64,000 bases of DNA, taken from contig JAVWJP010000007.1 of assembly GCA_036638975.1 (NCBI GenBank), positions 19,811 through 83,810 of the forward strand, read 5' to 3'. This stretch comes from JAVWJP01 sp036638975. GTDB taxonomy: Bacteria; Bacillota; Clostridia; Oscillospirales; Ruminococcaceae. The position numbers and the translations under genes are program-made. Numbering within the stretch: position 1 is the first letter of the stretch; each line of letters opens with the position of its first letter. Positions 26,752 to 34,856 of the stretch are shown here, one piece after another. Under the pieces are notes generated by a model. It saw nothing but the letters and a program-made list of their open reading frames with translations, did not search any database and was not told where the DNA came from.

Positions 26752-27788
26752 ATCCTCACAGCTTTTTCGCCATTCTTTACTTCCCCTAAATAATACGCTG
26801 TTTCGCCACATTTTGCAAGCGTGTCAAGGGCTGTCTGCGCTTCGTCCCTTGCAACGACAACGCACATACCAACGCCCATGTTAAAGGTGTTGAACATATC
26901 ACGCTCGGGTATATTGCCCACCTGCGCCATAAGCCTAAAAATGGGCAGAATGTTTACTGCGCTGCGCTGTATAACAGCGGTTTTTCCTTCGGGCAGAGCG
27001 CGCGGAATGTTCTCGTAAAAGCCGCCCCCCGTGATGTGCGAAACGGCTTTTACTGTAACCTTTTGTGCCAAAGCCAATATAGCTTTAACATATATTTTTG
27101 TCGGTGTAAGCAGTGTTTCGCCCAGTCCCGCGCCCAGCTCGTCTGCATATGCGTTAAGGTCGCAATTATTTTCAAGCCCAAATATTTTGCGCACAAGACT
27201 AAAGCCGTTTGAGTGTACACCGGACGAAGCCAGTGCCAATATAATATCGCCATCGGCTATTTTAGTGTTGTCAAAAAGCTTGCTTTTATCTACTACGCCA
27301 ACCGAGAAGCCTGCCAAGTCGTACTCGTCCTCGGGGTAAAACCCCGGCATTTCGGCAGTTTCTCCGCCGACAAGTGCACAGCCTGCCTGCACACAGCCCT
27401 CTGCAATACCCGCCACTATTTCTGCAATTTTTTCGGGTGTATTTTTGCCGCAGGCAATGTAGTCTAAAAATTGCAGGGGCTTTGCGCCGCAGCAAATAAT
27501 GTCGTTTACGCACATGGCAACGCAGTCTATGCCGACGGTATCGTGCTTATCAAGTAAAAAAGCAAGCCGCAGCTTTGTGCCTACGCCGTCTGTGCCGGAA
27601 ACTAAAATTGGCTTTGCAATACCGTCTAAATCAAGCTCGTACAGCCCGCCAAAGCCGCCTATGCCGGAAATTACGCCGGGTGTAACTGTGCGTGCAACAT
27701 GGCGTTTCATAAGCTCCACTGCTTTATAGCCGGCGGTTACGTCTACACCTGCCGACTTGTAAGAGTCGCTAAAGCTTTTTTCAGTCAT
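26745..27788 (-). CDS. purM: Phosphoribosylformylglycinamidine cyclo-ligase (AIR synthetase)
   Basis: 347 residues, full length. It has the AIRS-family nucleotide and substrate motifs: FGGLYELDL near residue 47, LVSGTDGVGTKL and ALVGGETAEMPGFY. It closes the imidazole ring using ATP. Its ATG overlaps the purF stop by four bases, and its own end overlaps purN, so all three are translationally coupled. Confidence 0.95.
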   Translation of the reverse strand: MTEKSFSDSYKSAGVDVTAGYKAVELMKRHVARTVTPGVISGIGGFGGLYELDLDGIAKPILVSGTDGVGTKLRLAFLLDKHDTVGIDCVAMCVNDIICCGAKPLQFLDYIACGKNTPEKIAEIVAGIAEGCVQAGCALVGGETAEMPGFYPEDEYDLAGFSVGVVDKSKLFDNTKIADGDIILALASSGVHSNGFSLVRKIFGLENNCDLNAYADELGAGLGETLLTPTKIYVKAILALAQKVTVKAVSHITGGGFYENIPRALPEGKTAVIQRSAVNILPIFRLMAQVGNIPERDMFNTFNMGVGMCVVVARDEAQTALDTLAKCGETAYYLGEVKNGEKAVRIC

Positions 27789-29221
27789 TGTTTTTCCTCA
27801 CAATCGCAGTTTATTTTTTGTTCAAACCTGCTTTTGGGCATTTCTGCGGGTACATCTATAGGATATTTCCCATCAAAGCAAGCCACACAGAAGTCGCAGC
27901 TTGCACCCTCCGCTACTTTTTTGACATTTTCTACGCTTAAAAAACCTAAGCTGTCTACGCCTATCTCTTTTGCTATTTCGTCCATGCTCATGCGGCAGGC
28001 TATAAGCTTGTCGCGGCTGTCAATATCTGTGCCGAAATAACAAGGGTTTAAAAATGGGGGAGATGAAACGCGCATATGCACTTCTGTTGCTCCAGCATCG
28101 CGCAGTAGCGTTACTATTTTTTCGCTGGTGGTACCGCGCACTATCGAATCATCAATTAAGACAACACGTTTGCCCGCCACATTTGCCGCAAGTGCATTAA
28201 GCTTAATGCGCACAGCCCGTTCGCGCATTGCCTGTGTAGGCTGTATAAAAGTGCGCCCGACATAGCGGTTTTTTATAAAGCCTATGCCATATGGTATTCC
28301 CGATTGCTTTGAGTAGCCCATAGCGGCATCAAGACCCGAATCGGGCACTCCTACAACAATATCTGCCTGTACAGGGTGTTCGAGAGCCAAATAAGAGCCT
28401 GCTCTCTGCCGCGCAAGGTGAACCGAAGCACCTTCGATTACGGAATCGGGTCTTGCAAAGTAGACAAATTCAAAAACACACATTGCTGTTTTTTGCCCGC
28501 AGTGTGTGCGCAGACTGCGCAGTACACCGTTTTCTATCACAACAATTTCGCCCGCTTCTACGTCGCGCACATAAGCCGCTCCCAGGGAATCGAGCGCGCA
28601 GGTTTCGCTTGCAAATATATAGCTATCACCAAGCTTACCTATAACAAGAGGGCGAAAGCCCTGTGGGTCGCGCACGGCTATAAGCTTTTTTGGTGACATT
28701 ATAACAAGTGAATATGCCCCTTTTAGCTCTGTCATTGCGCTTTCTATAGCGTTTTCTATGCTGGGTGAATTGATGCGGGCGCGTGTTATCATGTACGCTA
28801 TTACCTCGGTGTCGTTTGTCGTGTGGAATATAGCTCCGTCAAGCTCTAAGCGCTCGCGCAATTCTTGTGCGTTTACGAGGCTGCCGTTATGCGCAAGTGC
28901 CATTACGCCTTTTATGTGGCGCACAACAAGCGGCTGTGCATTTGTGCGGCTTGCCCCGCCTGTTGTAGAGTATCGAACGTGTCCAACTGCCATTTGTCCC
29001 TGTCCCAGCTTATCTAAAGCTTCCTTGTTAAAAACCTCCGGCACAAGCCCTACATCTTTATGAGAGCTTATTATTCCGTTGTCATTCACTGCAATTCCGC
29101 AGCTCTCCTGCCCGCGGTGCTGCAAAGCATAAAGCGCATAGTAGGCACTGACTGCAACATCGGCGGTTTTAGGCTCGTATATGCCAAAAACTCCGCATTC
29201 CTCGTGTATATTGTCAAACAT
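27785..29221 (-). CDS. purF: Amidophosphoribosyltransferase
   Basis: 478 residues. The Ntn nucleophile Cys is in HEECGVFG near the N-terminus, implying removal of a short propeptide as in Bacillus PurF. The PRPP loop is VVLIDDSIVRGTT. The C-terminal cysteines (ASCDFCVACFDGKYP), with a further Cys in the middle part, match the iron-sulphur-cluster type of the enzyme. It performs the committed step of purine synthesis, from PRPP and glutamine to phosphoribosylamine. Confidence 0.96.
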   Translation of the reverse strand: MFDNIHEECGVFGIYEPKTADVAVSAYYALYALQHRGQESCGIAVNDNGIISSHKDVGLVPEVFNKEALDKLGQGQMAVGHVRYSTTGGASRTNAQPLVVRHIKGVMALAHNGSLVNAQELRERLELDGAIFHTTNDTEVIAYMITRARINSPSIENAIESAMTELKGAYSLVIMSPKKLIAVRDPQGFRPLVIGKLGDSYIFASETCALDSLGAAYVRDVEAGEIVVIENGVLRSLRTHCGQKTAMCVFEFVYFARPDSVIEGASVHLARQRAGSYLALEHPVQADIVVGVPDSGLDAAMGYSKQSGIPYGIGFIKNRYVGRTFIQPTQAMRERAVRIKLNALAANVAGKRVVLIDDSIVRGTTSEKIVTLLRDAGATEVHMRVSSPPFLNPCYFGTDIDSRDKLIACRMSMDEIAKEIGVDSLGFLSVENVKKVAEGASCDFCVACFDGKYPIDVPAEMPKSRFEQKINCDCEEKQ

Positions 29222-29222
29222 A

Positions 29223-29933
29223 TTATTCTCCCAAAAGACGCTTCATAACCTCGTGATAAGCGTCCTCTACGCCGCCCATGTCGCGTCTAAAGCGGTCTTT
29301 ATCAAGCTTTTCGTGCGTGGTGCTGTCCCAAAAGCGGCAGGTATCGGGCGATATTTCGTCCGCCAGTACTATAGTGCCATCAGAGGTTTTACCAAATTCA
29401 AGCTTAAAATCTATAAGCTCTATCCCGAGGTCCTTTAAATATTCTGTTAGGATATCGTTTATTTTAAGCGAATATTCCGCAATTAAATCAAGCTCTGCTT
29501 TTGTGCAGTATTCCATCGCCATTATGTGATATTCGTTTACCATAGGGTCGCCCAGTGCATCGTCCTTATAGCTGTATTCTAAGACGGTTTTTTTCATGCG
29601 AACGCCTTCTTCAAGCCCCAGGCGCTTTGCCAGCGAGCCGGCGGCAATATTGCGCACAATAACCTCAAGCGGAACAATGCTTACTTTTTTAACTAAGGTT
29701 TCGCGCTCCGAAAGCTCCTCTACAAAATGGGTGGGAATACCCTTAGCCATAAGAAGCTTCATAAGGTGGTTTGTAACACGGTTGTTTATGACGCCCTTGC
29801 CTGTAATGGTGCCCTTTTTAAGACCGTTAAAGGCAGTTGCATCGTCTTTATAATCTACAATATAAAGCTCGGGGTCCTCTGTTGTATAAACTTTTTTTGC
29901 TTTGCCCTCGTAAACCATTGCTCTCTTTTCCAT
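29223..29933 (-). CDS. purC: SAICAR synthetase
   Basis: 236 residues, normal length. Motifs are YEGKAKKVY at the N-terminus, the nucleotide-binding VPLEVIVRNIAAGS and LIDFKLEFG, and the catalytic DEISPDTCRFWD. It joins CAIR and aspartate. The start is ATG 29933 with AAGGAC nine bases upstream. Its leader holds a tandem repeat array and two assembly gaps. It should belong to the same transcript as purE, although the repeats separate them. Confidence 0.95.
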   Translation of the reverse strand: MEKRAMVYEGKAKKVYTTEDPELYIVDYKDDATAFNGLKKGTITGKGVINNRVTNHLMKLLMAKGIPTHFVEELSERETLVKKVSIVPLEVIVRNIAAGSLAKRLGLEEGVRMKKTVLEYSYKDDALGDPMVNEYHIMAMEYCTKAELDLIAEYSLKINDILTEYLKDLGIELIDFKLEFGKTSDGTIVLADEISPDTCRFWDSTTHEKLDKDRFRRDMGGVEDAYHEVMKRLLGE

Positions 29934-30500
29934 GTTGCTTACCGTCCTTATTTTTTATTTTGATAATTATTATTTTTTNNNNNNNNNNNNNNNNNNNNNN
30001 NNNNNNNNNNNNNNNNNNNNNNNNNNNNNNNNNNNNNNNNNNNNNNNNNNNNNNNNNNNNNNNNNNNNNNNNNNNNNNTCTTTTCCATGTTGCTTACCGT
30101 CCTTATTTTTTATTTTGATAATTATTATTTTTTTATTGCCTTACCGCCTGCGNNNNNNNNNNNNNNNNNNNNNNNNNNNNNNNNNNNNNNNNNNNNNNNN
30201 NNNNNNNNNNNNNNNNNNNNNNNNNNNNNNNNNNNNNNNNNNNNNNNNNNNNGCGGAAATGCGGGTTGAGATTTGTCCTTATTTTTTATTTTGATAATTA
30301 TTATTTTACTGCCTTACCGCCTGCGGCGGAAATGCGAGTTGAGATTTGTCCTTATTTTTTATTTTGATAATTATTATTTTTTTATTGCCTTACCGCCTGC
30401 GGCGGAAATGCGGGTTGAGATTTGTCCTTATTTTTTATTTTGATAATTATTATTTTTTATTGCCTTACCGCCTGCGGCGGAAATGCGGGTTGAGCTGTTG
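29924..30500. repeat. Tandem 73-76 bp repeats with two assembly gaps in the purC leader
   Basis: Between purE and purC a unit of about 75 bases recurs with starts of the CCTTATTTTT block at 30101, 30277, 30350 and 30426. Each unit holds an AT-rich block and a GC-rich palindrome CCGCCTGCGGCGG. On the minus strand each copy carries the AAGGAC-containing leader found in front of purC. Two 100-N gaps interrupt it (29979-30078, 30153-30252). The first has identical 55-base flanks (29924-29978 and 30079-30133), so its size is artificial. The true copy number is unknown. Single-base differences between copies show they are separate units. Confidence 0.8.
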
Positions 30501-30519
30501 CAGAAAAGCGGGTTGAGCC

Positions 30520-31020
30520 CTAAGCGTTAAGCAGGCTTTGCAGCTTTTCGTCCTTGGCAAGTACTTCATCTGTCATACTTTGGCGCTTTTTCATAAGCTT
30601 TTCAGCGAGCTCGTTGTCCTCTACGGATAGTATCTCTGCGGCAAGTATGGCGGCGTTTTCTGCACCGTCTATTGCAACTGTTGCAACGGGTATTCCCGAG
30701 GGCATTTGTACGGTTGAAAGCAGTGCATCAAGCCCGTCAAGTACCGATGCTTTTATGGGAATGCCTATGACCGGAAGTGTTGTGTGCGCTGCCATAACTC
30801 CGGCAAGGTGTGCCGCCTTACCTGCTGCCGCAATTATTACCCCAAAGCCGTTTGTCCGCGCCGCGCCCGCAAATGCGCACGCCTCTTTTGGTGTGCGGTG
30901 TGCGCTCATAACATGAGCCTCTGTTTCAATGCCAAAGCCGCGCAAGGTGTCTATAGCGCGTTGGACTACAGGCAAATCGCTGTCGCTTCCCATTATTACA
31001 GCTACTTTTTTTATACCCAT
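30520..31020 (-). CDS. purE: N5-carboxyaminoimidazole ribonucleotide mutase
   Basis: About 166 residues. It begins with VAVIMGSDSDLPVV and has the catalytic histidine in SAHRTP plus the glycine-rich GVIIAAAGKAAHLAG, all typical of class I PurE. It moves the carboxyl group from N5-CAIR to CAIR. No purK is visible in the window. The start is taken at ATG 31020 by similarity. A GTG at 31032 is also in frame, but it lies too close to the AAGGAG site. It is the first gene of the purine operon and has its own promoter. Confidence 0.92.
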   Translation of the reverse strand: MGIKKVAVIMGSDSDLPVVQRAIDTLRGFGIETEAHVMSAHRTPKEACAFAGAARTNGFGVIIAAAGKAAHLAGVMAAHTTLPVIGIPIKASVLDGLDALLSTVQMPSGIPVATVAIDGAENAAILAAEILSVEDNELAEKLMKKRQSMTDEVLAKDEKLQSLLNA

Positions 31021-31077
31021 TATGTAAAACACTCTCCTTTATTTTTAACGCCGACCTTAAAAACATATCATATAAAA

Positions 31078-31105
31078 ATTGTACCACACAGGGCGGTAAT
31101 TTCAA
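31078..31105 (-). promoter_or_regulatory. Sigma-A promoter of the purine operon
   Basis: On the minus strand TTGAAA (31105-31100), a 16-base spacer and TACAAT (31083-31078), with a TG just before the -10 box. The leader is only about 40-50 bases, too short for a purine riboswitch. Confidence 0.7.
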
Positions 31106-31468
31106 TTAAACTTTGCGCATTTTTTTTAACTTTGTAGACAAGACGTAAGAGTGAGGCTTGTTGTGTTGCAAAATTATGCAAAAAAACCGCTGGTAATACT
31201 TCGTTCTTTTAAAACTGTCACAGATAGTTTTATTTTGCTTTCCAATAATTATCATAGCCTTTTGCAGGCTTTTGCTTTATAATTGGAGGAGGGCAAAATA
31301 TTAATGTCTTTTGGGTAAATTAATTAAAGCAGAGCTATGCAAGAATTTATGCTGTTTTGTGCACTGATTAATTATAGGCAAGTTAAGGCGCTTTGCAATG
31401 CCTTTAATTTATTAGCGCCGAGTAGATTTAGCATAAAATAACATGGCGAAGAAAGTGCGGTGTAGCGG
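31106..31468. other. Intergenic region upstream of the ECF sigma gene
   Basis: 360 bases without a gene of normal size. It contains a TATAAT (31278-31283), a strong but orphan ribosome-binding sequence GGAGGAGGG (31285-31293) followed by a four-codon frame (ATG 31304 to TAA 31318), and a hairpin GGCGCT / AGCGCC (31387-31419). A structured leader for the sigma operon is possible. I see no RNA gene that I can name. Confidence 0.45.
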
Positions 31469-31999
31469 TTGACTGTAGATTTACAGGCGGTAAGCATGGC
31501 AAAAGCTGGCAACGTCGAGAGCTTCTCGCTGATTTACGAGCAAGTTAAGGACGAGCTTTACAAGTATGCGCTTTATACCTTGGGGAATTCTCACGATGCC
31601 GAGGATGCGGTGGCGGATACCTTTGTTGAGGCATTTAAAGGTATATCAAATTTACGAGATGAAGCTGCATTTAAATCGTGGATATTCCGTATACTTTCGG
31701 TGCGTATGAAGCGTAAAATTTCGGACATTATAAGGCGCAAGAATACAGTTAATATAGATGACTTTTTGGGAGATTTTGTCGCTGAAACAGATATTGAGCG
31801 TGAAACCTCTGACAAAGTGGTGGTGATTGGCGCTTTGGGCAGGCTAAGCAATGACGAACGCATGATAGTCGTGCTTTCGGCGGTGCAGGGCTATACCACA
31901 AAAGAAATAGCCGAGATGCTGGGCTGTCCGCAGGGAACAATAAGCTCAAAACTACATAGGTCACTTATAAAAATGCGTAAAATGATAGAAGTGGGGTGA
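31469..31999 (+). CDS. ECF-type RNA polymerase sigma factor
   Basis: About 176 residues with the two ECF domains. Region 2 covers residues ~15-85 (YKYALYTLGNSHDAEDAVADTFVEAFKG), and region 4 is the C-terminal HTH (YTTKEIAEMLGCPQGTISSKLHRSL). It should direct polymerase to a small stress regulon. The start is uncertain: TTG 31469 has no good site, and ATG 31496 would still leave region 2 intact. The next gene begins five bases after the stop and encodes a membrane protein, the usual arrangement for a sigma and its anti-sigma factor. Confidence 0.9.
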   Translation: MTVDLQAVSMAKAGNVESFSLIYEQVKDELYKYALYTLGNSHDAEDAVADTFVEAFKGISNLRDEAAFKSWIFRILSVRMKRKISDIIRRKNTVNIDDFLGDFVAETDIERETSDKVVVIGALGRLSNDERMIVVLSAVQGYTTKEIAEMLGCPQGTISSKLHRSLIKMRKMIEVG

Positions 32000-32003
32000 G
32001 ATA

Positions 32004-32693
32004 ATGACTGATTTTGAACAGGAAAATAATGATAATTTAGAGTTTATAAGGGCAAAATTTGATTCTATAAGTGAAAACATTGCAGTGCCGCAGTCAGTTA
32101 ATGCGTCTTGCCTTGCACAAAGGCTTAACGCTGTACCTCCACAGCTTACGGTGACAAAAACACCTGTAAAATGGCGTCGCTTTGCCGGCGTGGCAGCAGC
32201 ACTTGCGGTAATAATAGGTGCGGCGGCATATGTAAATATGGGCACACTTACCGCAAAAAATGCAGGTGCTGTACCAATATCTGCTAACGATGCCGTAGGA
32301 GCAGTGGCGGCTTTTGACGAAGCTTCTGCCCCAAAAGAAGCGCAGCAAGCCGATGCAAAACAGGAGAAAGCCCGTATTGCCCCCGAGAATGAGGCGGCGC
32401 CGGCACCTGCAAATGCAGATGCTGTGCCCAATATGATGTATGCAATAGAGCCGGAGGGCGGGGAGGGCGAGCTTTGTCAGTTCGATTTTCTTCAGAATTT
32501 CGGCGATGAGCTTGTTGCTGCTGCGTTTGCCGACGGTAAGGTTTTAAAAGCATATATTTCAGAAACAGAGGGGACATTTATAATAAATATTACAAAAGCG
32601 GGTGAAGAAAGCATAAGAGAAAAAATAAAAGAACTCGCCGAAGAAAAGGGAATTTCAAGCGATTGGTATAAAATTGTGGTGACCGACTCTTAA
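32004..32693 (+). CDS. Single-pass membrane protein, putative anti-sigma factor
   Basis: 229 residues. The first ~55 are cytoplasmic and charged, a single membrane helix follows at about 58-78 (FAGVAAALAVIIGAAAYVNMG), then an Ala/Glu/Pro-rich linker and a small external domain of ~75 residues. I do not see the HxxxCxxC zinc motif of classical ZAS anti-sigma domains. The role is inferred from its place directly behind the ECF gene, with five bases between them and a GGGGTGA site. The external part matches no family I can name. Confidence 0.7.
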   Translation: MTDFEQENNDNLEFIRAKFDSISENIAVPQSVNASCLAQRLNAVPPQLTVTKTPVKWRRFAGVAAALAVIIGAAAYVNMGTLTAKNAGAVPISANDAVGAVAAFDEASAPKEAQQADAKQEKARIAPENEAAPAPANADAVPNMMYAIEPEGGEGELCQFDFLQNFGDELVAAAFADGKVLKAYISETEGTFIINITKAGEESIREKIKELAEEKGISSDWYKIVVTDS

Positions 32694-32723
32694 AGAATAA
32701 AATTTTGGTCCTTAAGTAAAGAT

Positions 32724-32752
32724 TTGACTTCCCTTTTTCGTCAAAATACTGT
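32724..32752 (+). promoter_or_regulatory. Promoter of the DUF4364 gene
   Basis: TTGACT (32724-32729) with a 17-base spacer to TACTGT. A better -10 match, TATTAT at 32752, has a 22-base spacer. Spacing favours the first pair. Confidence 0.45.
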
Positions 32753-32818
32753 ATTATGTAAAGTGAAACAGCTTTTTAGCTGTAGAGCGGTATATATTTT
32801 AACGAAACGGGTGAAGAA

Positions 32819-33433
32819 ATGGAAATAAATGCCTTTTCTGAGGGCTTAGAGCCGGGCGGCTTGAAAAAAGGCTACGAAATAAAAATTTTACTTTGCTTCT
32901 TACTGCAAAATATAAAAGAAAAGCTTACTCTTTCTCAAATAAATGAGGCTCTTTTAAAGAGGGGTCTGGTTAATTATTTTGAGCTTGCCGATGCCATGAG
33001 TGAGCTGCTCGAGTCCGGTCATATAATCATTTGCGACACTACAAAAAATGATGAGGAGCGGTATAGCCTAACCTCGCTGGGCGAAAAAACATCTGTCGAG
33101 TTTTCGGGTACACTGCCTGCCGCTGTGCGAGAAAAGGCGCTGGAATCGGCACGAAACATACTGGAACGGCAAAAGAATGCTGCTGAAAACATAGTAACAA
33201 TAGACAAAGTTAAAGACGGTTATATGGTTAATATGATAATTTCCGATATAGGCTCCGACTTACTTAACCTTTCGGTTTTTATGCCTACAGAAACCGAGGC
33301 GGAGGCTGTGAAGCGCCAGTTTGTGCGCGACCCGCTCTTAATTTATAAAGGGTCGCTGGCACTTTTAACAGGCGACCTTAAAACAGTGGGCGAGCTTGTG
33401 CCTACAAACAATGCTTTTTATTATGACGACTGA
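32819..33433 (+). CDS. DUF4364 family protein
   Basis: 204 residues, the normal length of this clostridial family. The N-terminal ~85 residues look like a winged helix (YEIKILLCFLLQNIKEKLTLSQINEALLKRGL), and the C-terminal half is a mixed alpha/beta domain. DUF4364 proteins are predicted DNA-binding regulators of unknown target. The gene has its own promoter. The next gene is a small membrane protein in the same direction, but 110 bases away. Confidence 0.82.
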   Translation: MEINAFSEGLEPGGLKKGYEIKILLCFLLQNIKEKLTLSQINEALLKRGLVNYFELADAMSELLESGHIIICDTTKNDEERYSLTSLGEKTSVEFSGTLPAAVREKALESARNILERQKNAAENIVTIDKVKDGYMVNMIISDIGSDLLNLSVFMPTETEAEAVKRQFVRDPLLIYKGSLALLTGDLKTVGELVPTNNAFYYDD

Positions 33434-33544
33434 TTTTAGAAAATTTTTAGCATAAAAATTAACTGGTGTAACTTGAGCCTAACTGCTAACAATAATTTTG
33501 CAAAGAAATTTTGCGTAATTTTTGCAGGGGAGGCGACTACTGTT

Positions 33545-33736
33545 TTGAATGGTAAAAATATGAAAAGTGCCGCATTGGCGGGTGTTTGTGTTGCTATGGC
33601 GGCGGGTACTGCGGCATATGTGATGGCAGATAAAAACAAAAAGGTGATCAACAGTAAAAAAATGAAGCGCACAGCAAGCAAGGCAATGCGTGCCGTTGGT
33701 GACGCGGTGGACAGTTTTAGTGCTTATATCCATTAA
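33545..33736 (+). CDS. Small membrane or secreted protein, 63 residues
   Basis: Start TTG 33545 follows GGGGAGG by eleven bases. The N-terminus has a hydrophobic stretch SAALAGVCVAMAAGTAAYVMA, followed by a strongly basic segment (KNKKVINSKKMKRTASK) and a short amphipathic end. It resembles small YtxH-like or single-pass proteins found in many clostridia. Function unknown. A bidirectional terminator follows and separates it from the phage cassette. Confidence 0.6.
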   Translation: MNGKNMKSAALAGVCVAMAAGTAAYVMADKNKKVINSKKMKRTASKAMRAVGDAVDSFSAYIH

Positions 33737-33773
33737 AAAAAGGGCGAAGTCTATAAGGCTTCGTCCTTTTTTG
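33737..33773. terminator. Bidirectional terminator between host gene and phage cassette
   Basis: AGGGCGAAG (33741-33749) pairs with CTTCGTCCT (33759-33767) and is flanked by A7 and T6. It can stop the small membrane gene on the plus strand and the whole phage cassette on the minus strand. Confidence 0.85.
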
Positions 33774-33784
33774 CCGTTGTAAGC

Positions 33785-34258
33785 TTATTTCCAAGCTAAA
33801 TATATATAAGTTTTGTTCATTTGGTTAAGTGCGTTTGTAGCGCCGCCCACTACTGTTGCGGGCGTGTTAAGCACTGTAAAGCCCGTGGCTGTTGCCGAAA
33901 TACCTTGAGAGCCGCCTATGGCGGAATAAATTGCAAAATAAACATTTGTGGTGTCGGGTGCTCTTTTATATTCCATTGGTGCACGTCCCATGGTAAAAAC
34001 CATAACAAGGCGCGGGGCATAACCCAAAACAATAGTTCTGGCTTCTTCCAAGTCGCCTACATAGCTGCCCATTTCAAAGGCAGAGTTTGTAAGTGTAATG
34101 CGGTCTGATGCACTCAGATGAGCCACAGAGTTTTCTACATGATTTTTTATGGCAGTATCTGTTTTTAAGTTATCGTTGCAAAAATCCTCGCGTTTTGGCT
34201 TGTCTGTCCCCAACCACTGGTTAAGGTTTAAAAATGGAGTCTTATGAGTACTTGACAT
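33785..34258 (-). CDS. Phage tail fibre / receptor-binding-like protein
   Basis: 157 residues, last gene of the cassette. The first half is charged and helical (NQWLGTDKPKREDFCNDN). The second half is beta-rich and ends in TYIYLAWK, a pattern often seen at the C-terminus of small tail-tip and fibre proteins. It occupies the place of XkdV/tail fibre genes in PBSX. Identification is from position and fold character. The start follows GGAGG and overlaps the upstream gene by 17 bases. Confidence 0.6.
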   Translation of the reverse strand: MSSTHKTPFLNLNQWLGTDKPKREDFCNDNLKTDTAIKNHVENSVAHLSASDRITLTNSAFEMGSYVGDLEEARTIVLGYAPRLVMVFTMGRAPMEYKRAPDTTNVYFAIYSAIGGSQGISATATGFTVLNTPATVVGGATNALNQMNKTYIYLAWK

Positions 34259-34856
34259 TTGCGCTTACCTCCTTAAATATTTCTCCGCCCAGTATATCAA
34301 GCTTTGCCCATGTTGCATCTTTGGCATCAAACTGCGTAAAGCTTATGTTTGTCGCATCAAATTGTGCCCAAGTAAAATTCCCTATTTCAAAGTCTGCATC
34401 AAGGTGGGCGGGCAGCATATGCCTAACTCCGTCCTTTACAGCATCAATGTTTTCAAAATCGCCTATAAAACCATCTTCTATTATTTTAATGCGCTCGTTT
34501 ATCAAGTCCTCTATAACCTGTGCATTTAACCCTGCCGCTTTTACAGAGCTTATAATGCCGTTTAAGGTGTAGTCGTTTGGTGCAACTGCCAAGCGGTACA
34601 GCAAAAGCGCACGCCGCTTTGCAATGTTACTTTGCGGCGGCTTCCAAAGCTCCAGCATTTGTTCGCGGCGTACAAGCCCAAACGAAACCGCTGTTTGTAT
34701 AAAGGCTTCGCGGCAAAGCCCATTTAAAAGGGCTTCTATAATGCCAAAGCCGGCATCATACGCAAGCAGCTCTGCATCTACAAGCGAGCTTCCGCTTAAA
34801 GAGTAAAGCCTTAGAGGACGAAGCAGGCGGTAACATTCAGCTATGCTTTTTGTCAT
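34242..34856 (-). CDS. Phage tail protein of the XkdU / DUF2313 (YmfQ) type
   Basis: 204 residues, following the baseplate J gene as in PBSX and many contractile-tailed phages. The N-terminal helix-rich part (ECYRLLRPLRLYSL) suits a DUF2313-like baseplate wedge protein. The C-terminal part has imperfect short repeats (FTWAQFDATNISFTQFDAKDATWAKLD). Start overlaps baseplate J by four bases. Confidence 0.7.
   Translation of the reverse strand: MTKSIAECYRLLRPLRLYSLSGSSLVDAELLAYDAGFGIIEALLNGLCREAFIQTAVSFGLVRREQMLELWKPPQSNIAKRRALLLYRLAVAPNDYTLNGIISSVKAAGLNAQVIEDLINERIKIIEDGFIGDFENIDAVKDGVRHMLPAHLDADFEIGNFTWAQFDATNISFTQFDAKDATWAKLDILGGEIFKEVSANVKYS

Noticed and set aside
29924..30500. CRISPR array
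   Set aside because: The units are tandem copies without variable spacers, unit length is ~75 bases and no cas gene is near.
31020..31105. Purine riboswitch before purE
   Set aside because: The leader from the promoter to the start is only ~50 bases and has none of the purine aptamer core.
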